From NCBI GenBank assembly GCA_045577635.1, contig JAZNIS010000110.1, positions 1-9,731 on the forward strand: a stretch of 9,731 bases of DNA, in the 5' to 3' direction. Under the pieces are notes generated by a model. That model worked only from the letters and a program-made list of their open reading frames with translations, made no database searches and was not told the DNA's origin. Source of the DNA: UBA6345 sp045577635. GTDB lineage: Bacteria; Bacillota; Clostridia; Christensenellales; UBA1242. Shown here one piece after another: positions 1-6,636 of the stretch; the first letter of the stretch is position 1; every line of letters begins with the position of its first letter. Made by a program: the position numbers and the translations under genes.

Positions 1-1234
1 GAAGGTCGCTAAATATGTCGCTAATTTCGTTAAATGGTCTAATGTATTTGTTTGCATAACTTAACATAACTGAAATGTTACCAACTGTCATTGTTCCGTT
101 AATGGCACTAACAGTTCCCATAATTGCAACAATGGCATAAATTACACCATTAATAAACCTTGAACAAGGGTTTGTTAAACTTGAATAGAACATAGCATTT
201 TCACTTTGGAAAGCAAGTTCTTTATTTATTTTTTCAAATTTTTTAATTGAACGGTCTTCGTAGTTAAATGCTTTAACAACTCTTTGGTTTCCTAACATTT
301 CAAGAACAATACCTGAAGCATCGCCCAAAGTTTTTGCTTGTTTACGGAAATATTTATCTGCTTTAAAAGCAATATATGCTGTAACAAACACTGAAAGTGG
401 TGTAAGTCCAATAATTACTAACGAAATGCTAACATCAAGAGTAAACATAACATAAATTGTCATTACAATTGAAATACCAGCATCAAAAATTGTTGTAATA
501 CCTTCTAAAAATCCGTTTGAAATTTCGTCTACATCGTTAATCATACGGCTTTGTAGGTCACCGTGGCTACTACCATCAATAAATTTTAAAGGAACACGAT
601 TGAATTTTTTAAATAGTCCTATTCTAACCAATCTGTCGGTTTTAAAACTTAAAATGTTATCAGCATAAATGGTTAACCATCTAAAGAATGCAAAACTAAC
701 TGTTACAAGGGTTAAATAGAATATTGTTGATTGCAGTGCGGCAAAATCAACTTGACCAGGGCCAACAATTAAATCAATTGCTTGACCGGATAAAATTGGA
801 ATGTAAAGTTCTAAAATTGAATTTATTAATGCGAATAATAAGCACAAAAATAAATGAACTAAATTTGGTTTTAGGTATTTTGCTAATTTAGTTAAAACAC
901 CCTGTTTTTTTGCATGATGCAATTTTTCAATTTTAGGAGCTTTGTCTTCTAATAAAACAGGAGCATCAGCAACGGTTTGTTTTTTGTTTTCGGAAGCATA
1001 ACCAAGGTCGGTTCGCTTATCGGTAATAATTGCAGTTGGAACTTCAACTTCTTTAACCGGTTGAATTTTTTCAGGGTTGTTAAAAGCTGGTGCAGGAAGT
1101 TTTGAAATTTCCTTTTGAAGTTCTCTAAATTCTTTGTTTGTGTATTTTGCCTTTTGTGGCTTTTCGTGTTTTGGTGATTTTTGAATTTGTGTTAAAAGGT
1201 TTTCACGATTTCTTTTTTTCTTATTATCTTCCAT
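1..1234 (-). CDS. ABC exporter subunit (permease part; ATPase domain beyond the edge), partial
   Basis: This is the second gene of an ABC exporter operon. It reads leftward off the window, so only the first 411 codons are present. The start is the ATG at 1234-1232, preceded by a strong AGGAGG (1245-1240). Residues 1 to about 115 are a hydrophilic, Lys/Glu-rich extension without membrane segments. From about 120 to 411 comes a type IV exporter transmembrane domain, with hydrophobic segments near 126-148, 170-190, 246-265, 268-290 and 361-380. Family-typical cytoplasmic motifs are present: DLQSRMINDVDEIS (226-239) and GNQRVVKAFNYE (315-326). The Walker A, signature and Walker B motifs would lie outside the window. 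Only 9 bp separate it from the upstream ABC gene, so the two proteins very probably form a heterodimer. By family logic this subunit should carry the catalytically competent Walker B Glu. Substrate is unknown; drug or peptide export is possible. Confidence 0.9.
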   Translation of the reverse strand, partial: MEDNKKKRNRENLLTQIQKSPKHEKPQKAKYTNKEFRELQKEISKLPAPAFNNPEKIQPVKEVEVPTAIITDKRTDLGYASENKKQTVADAPVLLEDKAPKIEKLHHAKKQGVLTKLAKYLKPNLVHLFLCLLFALINSILELYIPILSGQAIDLIVGPGQVDFAALQSTIFYLTLVTVSFAFFRWLTIYADNILSFKTDRLVRIGLFKKFNRVPLKFIDGSSHGDLQSRMINDVDEISNGFLEGITTIFDAGISIVMTIYVMFTLDVSISLVIIGLTPLSVFVTAYIAFKADKYFRKQAKTLGDASGIVLEMLGNQRVVKAFNYEDRSIKKFEKINKELAFQSENAMFYSSLTNPCSRFINGVIYAIVAIMGTVSAINGTMTVGNISVMLSYANKYIRPFNEISDIFSDL

Positions 1235-1239
1235 AAAAA

Positions 1240-1246
1240 CCTCCTA
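1240..1246 (-). promoter_or_regulatory. Ribosome binding site overlapping the upstream stop codon
   Basis: On the minus strand the bases read TAGGAGG, followed by a 5-nt spacer and ATG. The first three bases are the stop codon of the upstream ABC gene, so terminating ribosomes sit directly on the Shine-Dalgarno of the next gene. This fixes the start of the second subunit at 1234 and argues for translational coupling and balanced subunit supply. Confidence 0.85.
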
Positions 1247-2986
1247 CTTTGTTTGTGAGTCGTGAATTTCTTTATAAACTGCACAACTCTCCATTAATTC
1301 GTTATGTGTGCCATGTCCAACAATGTTGCCTTTATCAACAACAATAATTTGGTCGGCATTTCTAATTGTGTTAACCCTTTGGGAAACAATAAATACTGTC
1401 ATTTTGTTTGTGTTTTTCTTAATAGCTGCTCTTAAATTAGCATCTGTTTGGAAGTCAAGTGCACTTGCACTATCGTCCATAATTAAAATTTCAGGATTGC
1501 CAACAAGTGCTCTGGCAATTGTTAATCTTTGTCTTTGTCCACCCGAAAAGTTTTTACCACCAGCTTGAACTTTATGGTCTAACTTTGTTGGAAGTTCTTT
1601 AACAAATTCTTCGCCTTGTGCTGTTTTAATTGCTTTAAAAATTTCTTCATCGGTTGCATCTGGTTTTCGCCATTGCATATTTTCGCGAAGTGAACCACTA
1701 AATAAAACAGATTTTTGTGGAACAATTCCCATAATGCTTCTAAGGTAAGCAACATTATATTCTTTAACATCTTTACCTCTTACTTTAACTGTTCCTTTTG
1801 TTGCATCATAAAACCTTGGAATTAGGTTTACTATGCTACTTTTACCACTACCTGTTCCACCAATAATACCAATGGTTTCACCTTTTTTAACTTTTAAGTT
1901 TAGTTTTGATACTGCATTTTTTGCAGTATTTGGGTAGGCAAAATCTACACCATTAAATTCAACTTCATATTCATAATTGTCAACATCGGTTGCATCGTCA
2001 ATAACTGTAATTAAGCCGCTTTCTGATTTTGGGCTTTTAATTGAAGGAACGGTGTTAAACACTTCGTTAATTCTTTTGCCACAGTTAATAGCTTTAATTA
2101 ATGCAACAACAATGTTTGCAAGTGTAATTAATGACATTGAAATTTGACTTAAATAATTAATAAATGCAATAATTTGACCTTGTGTTAAACTACCAACATT
2201 TACTTGAATTCCACCAAACCATAAAACTGCAACAATAGCAAAGTTAATAATGGTTGCTGTAAGTGGGTTAAGTAATGAAGAAACTGCTGCAACTTTAATT
2301 GAACTTTTGCTTAATTTTTCGGTTGCTTTTTCAAATCTTTTTTCTTCATATTCTTGTTTGTTAAATGAGCGAATAACACGGCTGCCTTGTAGGTTTTCTC
2401 TGGTTACATTTGAAACATTGTCCAGATTTTTTTGTGTTCTATCATACATAGGAACTGTGCCTTTCATAATTAAAACAACAACACCTAAAACAAGTGGAAT
2501 AACAATTAGGAAAACTAATGATAATTTAAGATCAATAGCCATAGCCATAATCATTGAACCAATAAGTAGGAATGGAGTTCTGGTAACCAATCTTACAACC
2601 ATAGATATTGCTTGTTGAATACGGGTAATATCGTGTGTTAAACGGTTGTTGATTGTGGCAGTGCTATATTTATCTAGTTCAGAGTGTGATAATGTGTTTA
2701 TTTTTTTATATAAATCCATTCTTATATTAGCACCTATGCCAATACCTGCTCTTGCTGCAAATTTTTGACAAATTATTGAAACAACAATTGCAACAATGTT
2801 TAATGCAATAACAATTGCACCGTAAAACATAATGTGATTTAGGTCGCGATTTGCAACACCTATATCAATCATTGATGAAATTAAAAGTGGAATAATAAGT
2901 TCGGTTATAGTTTCAATTAATTTAAAACTAGGAGCCATTATTAATTCCTTTGTGTACTTTTTAAAGTACTTACCAAAGTTTTTCAT
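1244..2986 (-). CDS. ABC exporter subunit with degenerate ATPase site (heterodimeric multidrug-type)
   Basis: This is a complete 580-residue half-transporter with a membrane domain (about 1-310, six hydrophobic segments, the first near 20-40) and an ATPase domain (about 340-575). Visible motifs are the A-loop Tyr351, Walker A GGTGSGKS (376-383), Q-loop Gln424, signature FSGGQ (480-484), Walker B ILIMD (500-504) and D-loop SALD (508-511). Two catalytic positions are changed: Asp505 stands where Glu is expected, and Gln536 (SQR) replaces the H-loop His. The TM287/TM288 and BmrC/BmrD type of heterodimeric exporters shows the same pattern in the subunit forming the degenerate site. Its signature motif is intact and should complete the working site with the partner's Walker motifs. 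The start ATG (2986-2984) has an AAAGGTG Shine-Dalgarno (3000-2994). Its TAG stop (1246-1244) lies inside the partner's ribosome binding site, suggesting coupled translation. It acts in the cytoplasmic membrane; the substrate cannot be read from the sequence. Confidence 0.95.
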   Translation of the reverse strand: MKNFGKYFKKYTKELIMAPSFKLIETITELIIPLLISSMIDIGVANRDLNHIMFYGAIVIALNIVAIVVSIICQKFAARAGIGIGANIRMDLYKKINTLSHSELDKYSTATINNRLTHDITRIQQAISMVVRLVTRTPFLLIGSMIMAMAIDLKLSLVFLIVIPLVLGVVVLIMKGTVPMYDRTQKNLDNVSNVTRENLQGSRVIRSFNKQEYEEKRFEKATEKLSKSSIKVAAVSSLLNPLTATIINFAIVAVLWFGGIQVNVGSLTQGQIIAFINYLSQISMSLITLANIVVALIKAINCGKRINEVFNTVPSIKSPKSESGLITVIDDATDVDNYEYEVEFNGVDFAYPNTAKNAVSKLNLKVKKGETIGIIGGTGSGKSSIVNLIPRFYDATKGTVKVRGKDVKEYNVAYLRSIMGIVPQKSVLFSGSLRENMQWRKPDATDEEIFKAIKTAQGEEFVKELPTKLDHKVQAGGKNFSGGQRQRLTIARALVGNPEILIMDDSASALDFQTDANLRAAIKKNTNKMTVFIVSQRVNTIRNADQIIVVDKGNIVGHGTHNELMESCAVYKEIHDSQTK

Positions 2987-3012
2987 AAGTTATCACCTTT
3001 TTTAATTTTTTG

Positions 3013-3037
3013 TTACTAATTGATATTGTATCAGTAA
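3013..3037. promoter_or_regulatory. Extended -10 promoter of the ABC operon within an imperfect palindrome
   Basis: On the minus strand TGA-TACAAT (3033-3025) is an extended -10 element, placing the start of the ABC transcript near 3018, about 30 nt before the gene. The -35 region is poor (TTTCTT), as is usual for extended -10 promoters. The same bases lie inside a dyad with arms TTACT (3013-3017) and AGTAA (3033-3037) plus additional matching inner positions, centred on 3025. A repressor dimer bound there would block the promoter. The promoter call is reasonable; the operator is an inference. Confidence 0.5.
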
Positions 3038-3071
3038 TAAAAAAATAAAGAAATTAAAAAGGGGTAAAAAA

Positions 3072-3094
3072 TAAATAAAATATTATTTTATTTA
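3072..3094. repeat. Perfect 10-bp inverted repeat in the divergent intergenic region
   Basis: TAAATAAAAT (3072-3081), a 3-nt centre ATT and ATTTTATTTA (3085-3094) form a perfect dyad made only of A and T. It lies between the two divergent genes, 34 bp before the symporter start. It could be a second operator, a weak hairpin in the symporter leader, or chance in AT-rich DNA. I see no convincing -35/-10 pair for the symporter gene nearby. Confidence 0.35.
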
Positions 3095-3127
3095 ATAAAA
3101 AACCTTTGTTTTAGGAAAACTAACAGT

Positions 3128-4492
3128 ATGAAATTAAAAAGAAGACACAAATTTTTTTATGGGTTGGGCAATTTGGGTTATAGTGTGGTTAATCAAACTA
3201 TAACAAACTTTTTTATGTTTTTTGGAACATCGGTTTTAAAACTTTCAGGTTTGGTTATTGGTTTTGCAGTTGCATTATCAACTATTTGGGATGCTATTAC
3301 CGATCCTGTTTTTGGATATGTTTCCGACAATAAAAAAATGGGTGCTTTGGGTTATCGGTGTGGATATATGTTAATTGGTTCGGTGGGTGTTTCGCTTGTA
3401 AACATTTTTATTTGGGCTGTTCCAAACAGTTTTCCTAATTGGATAAAAATTTTGTGGGTGATTTTATCACTATTGTTAAACGAAACATTTTGCACAATGT
3501 TTTCAACACCATATTCAGCACTTTGTTCTGATTTGGTAACAGAATATAACGACCGAACATCAATTCAAATTTATAAAACTATTTTCTTTATTTTAGGTAT
3601 GGTTTTACCCTCTATAATGTTAAATATTTTTCTACCTTCAACAGCAGAATTTCCACAAGGTCAACTTAACCCTAATGGCTATGTAAAAATGTCGGTGGTG
3701 TGCAGTGTAATAATGCTTGTTTGTGGGCTGGTTTCCACTTTTGGATTAATTAAAATTTCAAACCAAAAAAAGCAGGTTGGTAATAACAGTAAAATTGGCT
3801 TAAAAACAGTACTTTTTGAATTTTTAAACTGTTTAAAAAACCCACAACAAAAAATTGTGATTTGGGGGTATTCGCTTTCCATGGTTAGTGCAACAATTTT
3901 AACTAGTGTTGGGTTGCATTTTTTCACCTATTGTTTTGGGTATGAATCTTTTAAAATCACAGTGTTACTTGCAGTGCTATTGTTTGGTATGATTACTAGC
4001 CAACCCTTTTGGTATAAAATTAGTTTGGGTAGAGATAAAAAACCAACATTGTTGTTGGGTTTATTGGTGGCAATTGTTGGTGTTGTTTTTATAATGTTTG
4101 CTTACATTTTAAGGTGGGAAATTGTTAAATTTTCTTTTTATGTTGTTGCTGTTTCCATTTTTATTGTGGGGTTTGGTTCGGGTGTTTTATATTTGTTGCC
4201 GGCAAGTATGTATTTAGATGTAACCGAAAAAATTTCCAATGCTAATGGTGACAATTCAAGTGCTGTTTATCAAAGTTTTTTAACTTTTGCAGCAAATTTA
4301 ACAAGTTCAATTGCCTTGTTTTTTGTGGGTGCTATGCTGGATTTTATTAAGTTTAACCCCGAAAAAATTATTCAAACTCGTTTCACTCAAACAGGCATAG
4401 CTGTAATTTTATTTTTGGGTGTTTTAGTTTGTTTGGTTGGGTCGTTTTTAATATTTTCAAAGTATAAATTAAAGGAAAAGGATTTTAGGTGA
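3128..4492 (+). CDS. GPH-family (MelB-like) cation:sugar symporter, MFS fold
   Basis: This is a 454-residue protein that is almost entirely hydrophobic, with about 12 membrane segments and short basic N- and C-termini. It resembles glycoside-pentoside-hexuronide:cation symporters. The N-terminal FYGLGNLGYS (10-19) and STIWDAITDPVFGYVSD (51-67) are family hallmarks, and Asp55 and Asp59 fall at the cation-binding helix II positions known from Salmonella MelB. PYSALCSDLVTEYNDRTS (128-145) is the next conserved block, and GRDKKPTLLLG (301-311) matches the loop found in the second half of the fold. The residue aligning with MelB Asp19 (sugar contact) is Ser19, and no Lys is visible in the helix XI region (383-400), so the substrate probably differs from melibiose. 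The start ATG has TAGGA at 3112-3116. It is transcribed divergently from the ABC operon and has no metabolic neighbour that names a sugar. Compared with alaS it uses more TTG, GTG and GGG codons. It ends with TGA; no clear terminator follows. Confidence 0.85.
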   Translation: MKLKRRHKFFYGLGNLGYSVVNQTITNFFMFFGTSVLKLSGLVIGFAVALSTIWDAITDPVFGYVSDNKKMGALGYRCGYMLIGSVGVSLVNIFIWAVPNSFPNWIKILWVILSLLLNETFCTMFSTPYSALCSDLVTEYNDRTSIQIYKTIFFILGMVLPSIMLNIFLPSTAEFPQGQLNPNGYVKMSVVCSVIMLVCGLVSTFGLIKISNQKKQVGNNSKIGLKTVLFEFLNCLKNPQQKIVIWGYSLSMVSATILTSVGLHFFTYCFGYESFKITVLLAVLLFGMITSQPFWYKISLGRDKKPTLLLGLLVAIVGVVFIMFAYILRWEIVKFSFYVVAVSIFIVGFGSGVLYLLPASMYLDVTEKISNANGDNSSAVYQSFLTFAANLTSSIALFFVGAMLDFIKFNPEKIIQTRFTQTGIAVILFLGVLVCLVGSFLIFSKYKLKEKDFR

Positions 4493-4578
4493 GGTAAAAA
4501 ATAAAATGTAATTTTTATAAGTTAATCTGGTTTTGCTATTTAATAGTAAATTTATAGTGCTATTTTAGAATTTATTAT

Positions 4579-4607
4579 TTGAAAAATCTGTTTAAGTGTG
4601 CTAATAT
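4579..4607 (+). promoter_or_regulatory. Sigma-A-type promoter of alaS
   Basis: TTGAAA (4579-4584), a 17-bp spacer and TAATAT (4602-4607) lie 42 bp before the alaS start. The predicted transcript begins near 4614 and leaves a leader of only about 35 nt. That is too short for a T-box, and no T-box sequence is seen. The rest of 4493-4578 is AT-rich with small palindromes but no clear terminator for the symporter gene. Confidence 0.7.
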
Positions 4608-4648
4608 AAGTAAGCAAATTAAATATTTTATTTTTAAGGATTAAATAT

Positions 4649-6472
4649 ATGAAAATTACAAGTAAAGAATTACGAGAAAAATGGTTAAAATTTTACGAAG
4701 ACCGTAAACATATTAATATTGGTGCAGTTTCACTAATTGGTGATGGCTCAACAGGTGTAATGTTTAATGTTGCTGGTATGCAACCATTAATGCCATATCT
4801 GCTTGGTGCTAAACACGAAAAGGGAACTAGATTATGTAATGTTCAAGGTTGTGTTAGAACTGTTGATATTGAAAGTGTTGGTGACGAAAGCCACTTCACA
4901 TTTTTTGAAATGATGGGAAATTGGAGCTTGGGTGATTACTTTAAAAAAGAAAAAACTCAATGGACCTTTGATTTTTTAACAAAAGAACTTGGCTTTGATA
5001 GAGAAAAATTATGTTGCTCTGTTTTTGAAGGTGATAGTAATGCTCCTAGAGATGAAGAAACTGCAAACCTTCTTAAACAAGTCGGTATTAAACCAGAAAA
5101 TATTTTCTATTTGCCTAAAAAAGATAATTGGTGGGAACTTGAAGGAACAGTTGGAACACCATGTGGTCCAGATAACGAATGGTTCTATCCAAGACACGAT
5201 AACCCTTGTGGACCAAATTGCGATATTACTTGCGAATGTGGTAGATGGGTTGAAATTGGTAACGATGTTTATATGCAATATAAAAAGCTTGATGGCGGAA
5301 AATACGAAGAACTAGAAAACAAAAATGTTGACACAGGTTTTGGTTTTGAAAGATTGCTTATGTATATCAACGGTTTAACCGATGGTTATATGATTGATAT
5401 TTTCAAACCTGTAATTAGTTATTTAGAATCTGCTTGTGCTTTAAGTTATGCAGATAATGCCGAAGCTAGAAAGGGTATGAGAATTATTGCTGACCACATG
5501 AGAACAAGTGTTATGCTTATTGGTGACGAAAAAGGAATTGTTCCATCAAATGTTGGTGCAGGGTATATTTTAAGAAGATTAATGAGAAGGGCAATCCGTT
5601 ATGGAAAAACTTTAAATTTAACTTCTGAAAATTTAATTGAAGTTGCAAAAATTTATATTGAACAAATTTACAACCAAGCTTATCCATTACTGTTAGAAAA
5701 AGAAGAATATATTTTATCTGAATTAAACAAGGAAATGGATAAATTCAATAAAGCCCTAGAACAAGGTTTAAAAGAATTTGATAAAGTTATTTTTGGAATT
5801 GAAAAACACAAAGAATTTGCTAAACAAAAAGGCGAAGTTGTTAAAGATGAAATTGGTGGAAAAGCAGCTTTCCGATTATATGATACATTTGGTTTCCCAC
5901 TTGAACTAACTGTTGAATTAGCACAAGAAAGGGGTTATGCTGTTGATGAAAATGGCTTTAAAGCAGCATTTGAAGAACATCAAGCAAAATCTAAAGCTGT
6001 GCCACAAGGAGCATTTAAAAGTGGTTTAAGTGATGATAGTGAACAAACAACAAAATATCACACTGCCACACACCTACTTAATGCAGCACTTAAACAAGTG
6101 TTGGGTGAAAATTGTCATCAAGCAGGTTCAAATATTACACCAGAAAGGTTAAGATTTGACTTCCCTTGTGATCACAAATTAACAGCAGAAGAAATTGCAC
6201 AATTAGAAAACATTGTTAATGGTTGGATTAAAGCTGAAATTCCTGTAACAAAAGAAGAAATGCCAAAACAAAAAGCTGTTGAAATTGGTGCTGAACATCA
6301 ATTTATTGAAAGATATCCAGATATTGTAACTGTTTATTCTGTTGGCGAAGTTAGTAAAGAAATTTGCACAGGCCCTCATGTTGAAAACACAAAGGTACTA
6401 GGCGAATTTAAAATTCAAAAAGAAGAAAGTAGCAGTGCTGGAGTAAGAAGAATTAAAGCAATTTTAAAATAA
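4649..6472 (+). CDS. alaS: Alanyl-tRNA synthetase, short form lacking the usual C-terminal region
   Basis: This cytoplasmic enzyme charges tRNA-Ala with alanine using ATP and removes mischarged Ser or Gly. It has 607 residues; typical bacterial AlaS has about 870-880. The class II catalytic domain is clear: NVAGMQPL (40-47), motif 2 FTFFEMMGNWSLGDYF (83-98), VDTGFGFERL (227-236) and GAGYILRRLMRRAIRYG (303-319). The editing domain shows HTATH (471-475) and CTGPH (573-577), the two halves of the zinc-binding HxxxH and CxxxH site. The chain stops at AGVRRIKAILK (597-607), where normal AlaS continues into a DHHA1-like/C-Ala region. A Cys-rich stretch (C172, C187, C191, C195, C197) in the catalytic domain is absent from E. 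coli-type AlaS. The start has AAGGA at 4636-4640, 8 nt ahead. It stands alone between its own promoter and terminator. The stop is followed at once by the terminator, with no leftover coding sequence, so this is not a recent truncation. Confidence 0.93.
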   Translation: MKITSKELREKWLKFYEDRKHINIGAVSLIGDGSTGVMFNVAGMQPLMPYLLGAKHEKGTRLCNVQGCVRTVDIESVGDESHFTFFEMMGNWSLGDYFKKEKTQWTFDFLTKELGFDREKLCCSVFEGDSNAPRDEETANLLKQVGIKPENIFYLPKKDNWWELEGTVGTPCGPDNEWFYPRHDNPCGPNCDITCECGRWVEIGNDVYMQYKKLDGGKYEELENKNVDTGFGFERLLMYINGLTDGYMIDIFKPVISYLESACALSYADNAEARKGMRIIADHMRTSVMLIGDEKGIVPSNVGAGYILRRLMRRAIRYGKTLNLTSENLIEVAKIYIEQIYNQAYPLLLEKEEYILSELNKEMDKFNKALEQGLKEFDKVIFGIEKHKEFAKQKGEVVKDEIGGKAAFRLYDTFGFPLELTVELAQERGYAVDENGFKAAFEEHQAKSKAVPQGAFKSGLSDDSEQTTKYHTATHLLNAALKQVLGENCHQAGSNITPERLRFDFPCDHKLTAEEIAQLENIVNGWIKAEIPVTKEEMPKQKAVEIGAEHQFIERYPDIVTVYSVGEVSKEICTGPHVENTKVLGEFKIQKEESSSAGVRRIKAILK

Positions 6473-6487
6473 TGCTTGAAAAACATT

Positions 6488-6521
6488 AAAAACAAGGACG
6501 ATTTTAGTTCTTGTTTTTTTT
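6488..6521 (+). terminator. Intrinsic terminator of alaS
   Basis: AAAAACAAGGAC (6488-6499) pairs with GTTCTTGTTTTT (6507-6518) around a 7-nt loop, with one G-U pair, and the right arm runs into a T-tract. A second small hairpin, TTGATT/AATCAA with a TTTT loop (6520-6535), follows directly. Confidence 0.85.
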
Positions 6522-6539
6522 GATTTTTTAATCAAGTTA

Positions 6540-6568
6540 TTGACCGTATTATATTTTTAATATATAAT
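6540..6568 (+). promoter_or_regulatory. Strong promoter of the beta-solenoid surface protein gene
   Basis: TTGACC (6540-6545), a 17-bp spacer and a consensus TATAAT (6563-6568) predict transcription from about 6575 and a leader of about 60 nt. The -35 box lies in the left arm of an inverted repeat: GACCGTATT at 6542-6550, and AAAACGGTC at 6578-6586 just after the start point, matching at 8 of 9 positions. This could be an operator pair. Confidence 0.8.
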
Positions 6569-6584
6569 AAAATTAACAAAACGG

Positions 6585-6636
6585 TCTCCTTGTGGGGCTA
6601 AATTTGTAAATCCTAGTGTGAAAAAGGGGAAATTTA
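6585..6636 (+). promoter_or_regulatory. Leader with ribosome-binding site and possible sequestering structures
   Basis: The Shine-Dalgarno AAGGGGA (6624-6630) is 5 nt before ATG 6636 and decides that start over GTG 6618, which has no good ribosome binding site. TCTCCTT (6585-6591) is complementary to the whole Shine-Dalgarno with one G-U pair. TAAATTT (6599-6605) is perfectly complementary to AAATTTA (6630-6636), which covers the spacer and the first base of the start codon. The two pairings cannot form together as a simple nested fold. Regulation is inferred only from complementarity. Confidence 0.4.

Noticed and set aside
1308..2618. Open frames opposite to or overlapping the ABC gene (1308-1568, 1579-1770, 2250-2618)
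   Set aside because: They lie antisense or out of frame within a gene with clear domain motifs, and their translations have no recognisable features or good ribosome binding sites.
3679..3927. Antisense open frame inside the symporter gene
   Set aside because: It is a shadow of the symporter coding frame with no independent start signals.
4493..4648. T-box or other riboswitch upstream of alaS
   Set aside because: A good promoter leaves only about 35 nt of leader, and no T-box sequence, specifier loop or terminator/antiterminator pair is visible.
4989..5315. Two open frames on opposite strands inside alaS
   Set aside because: They overlap the conserved AlaS catalytic domain; their Cys and Trp richness only mirrors that sequence.
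6618..6635. GTG 6618 as the start of the surface protein
   Set aside because: No Shine-Dalgarno precedes it, while ATG 6636 has AAGGGGA at a 5-nt spacing that would lie inside the coding region if GTG were used.
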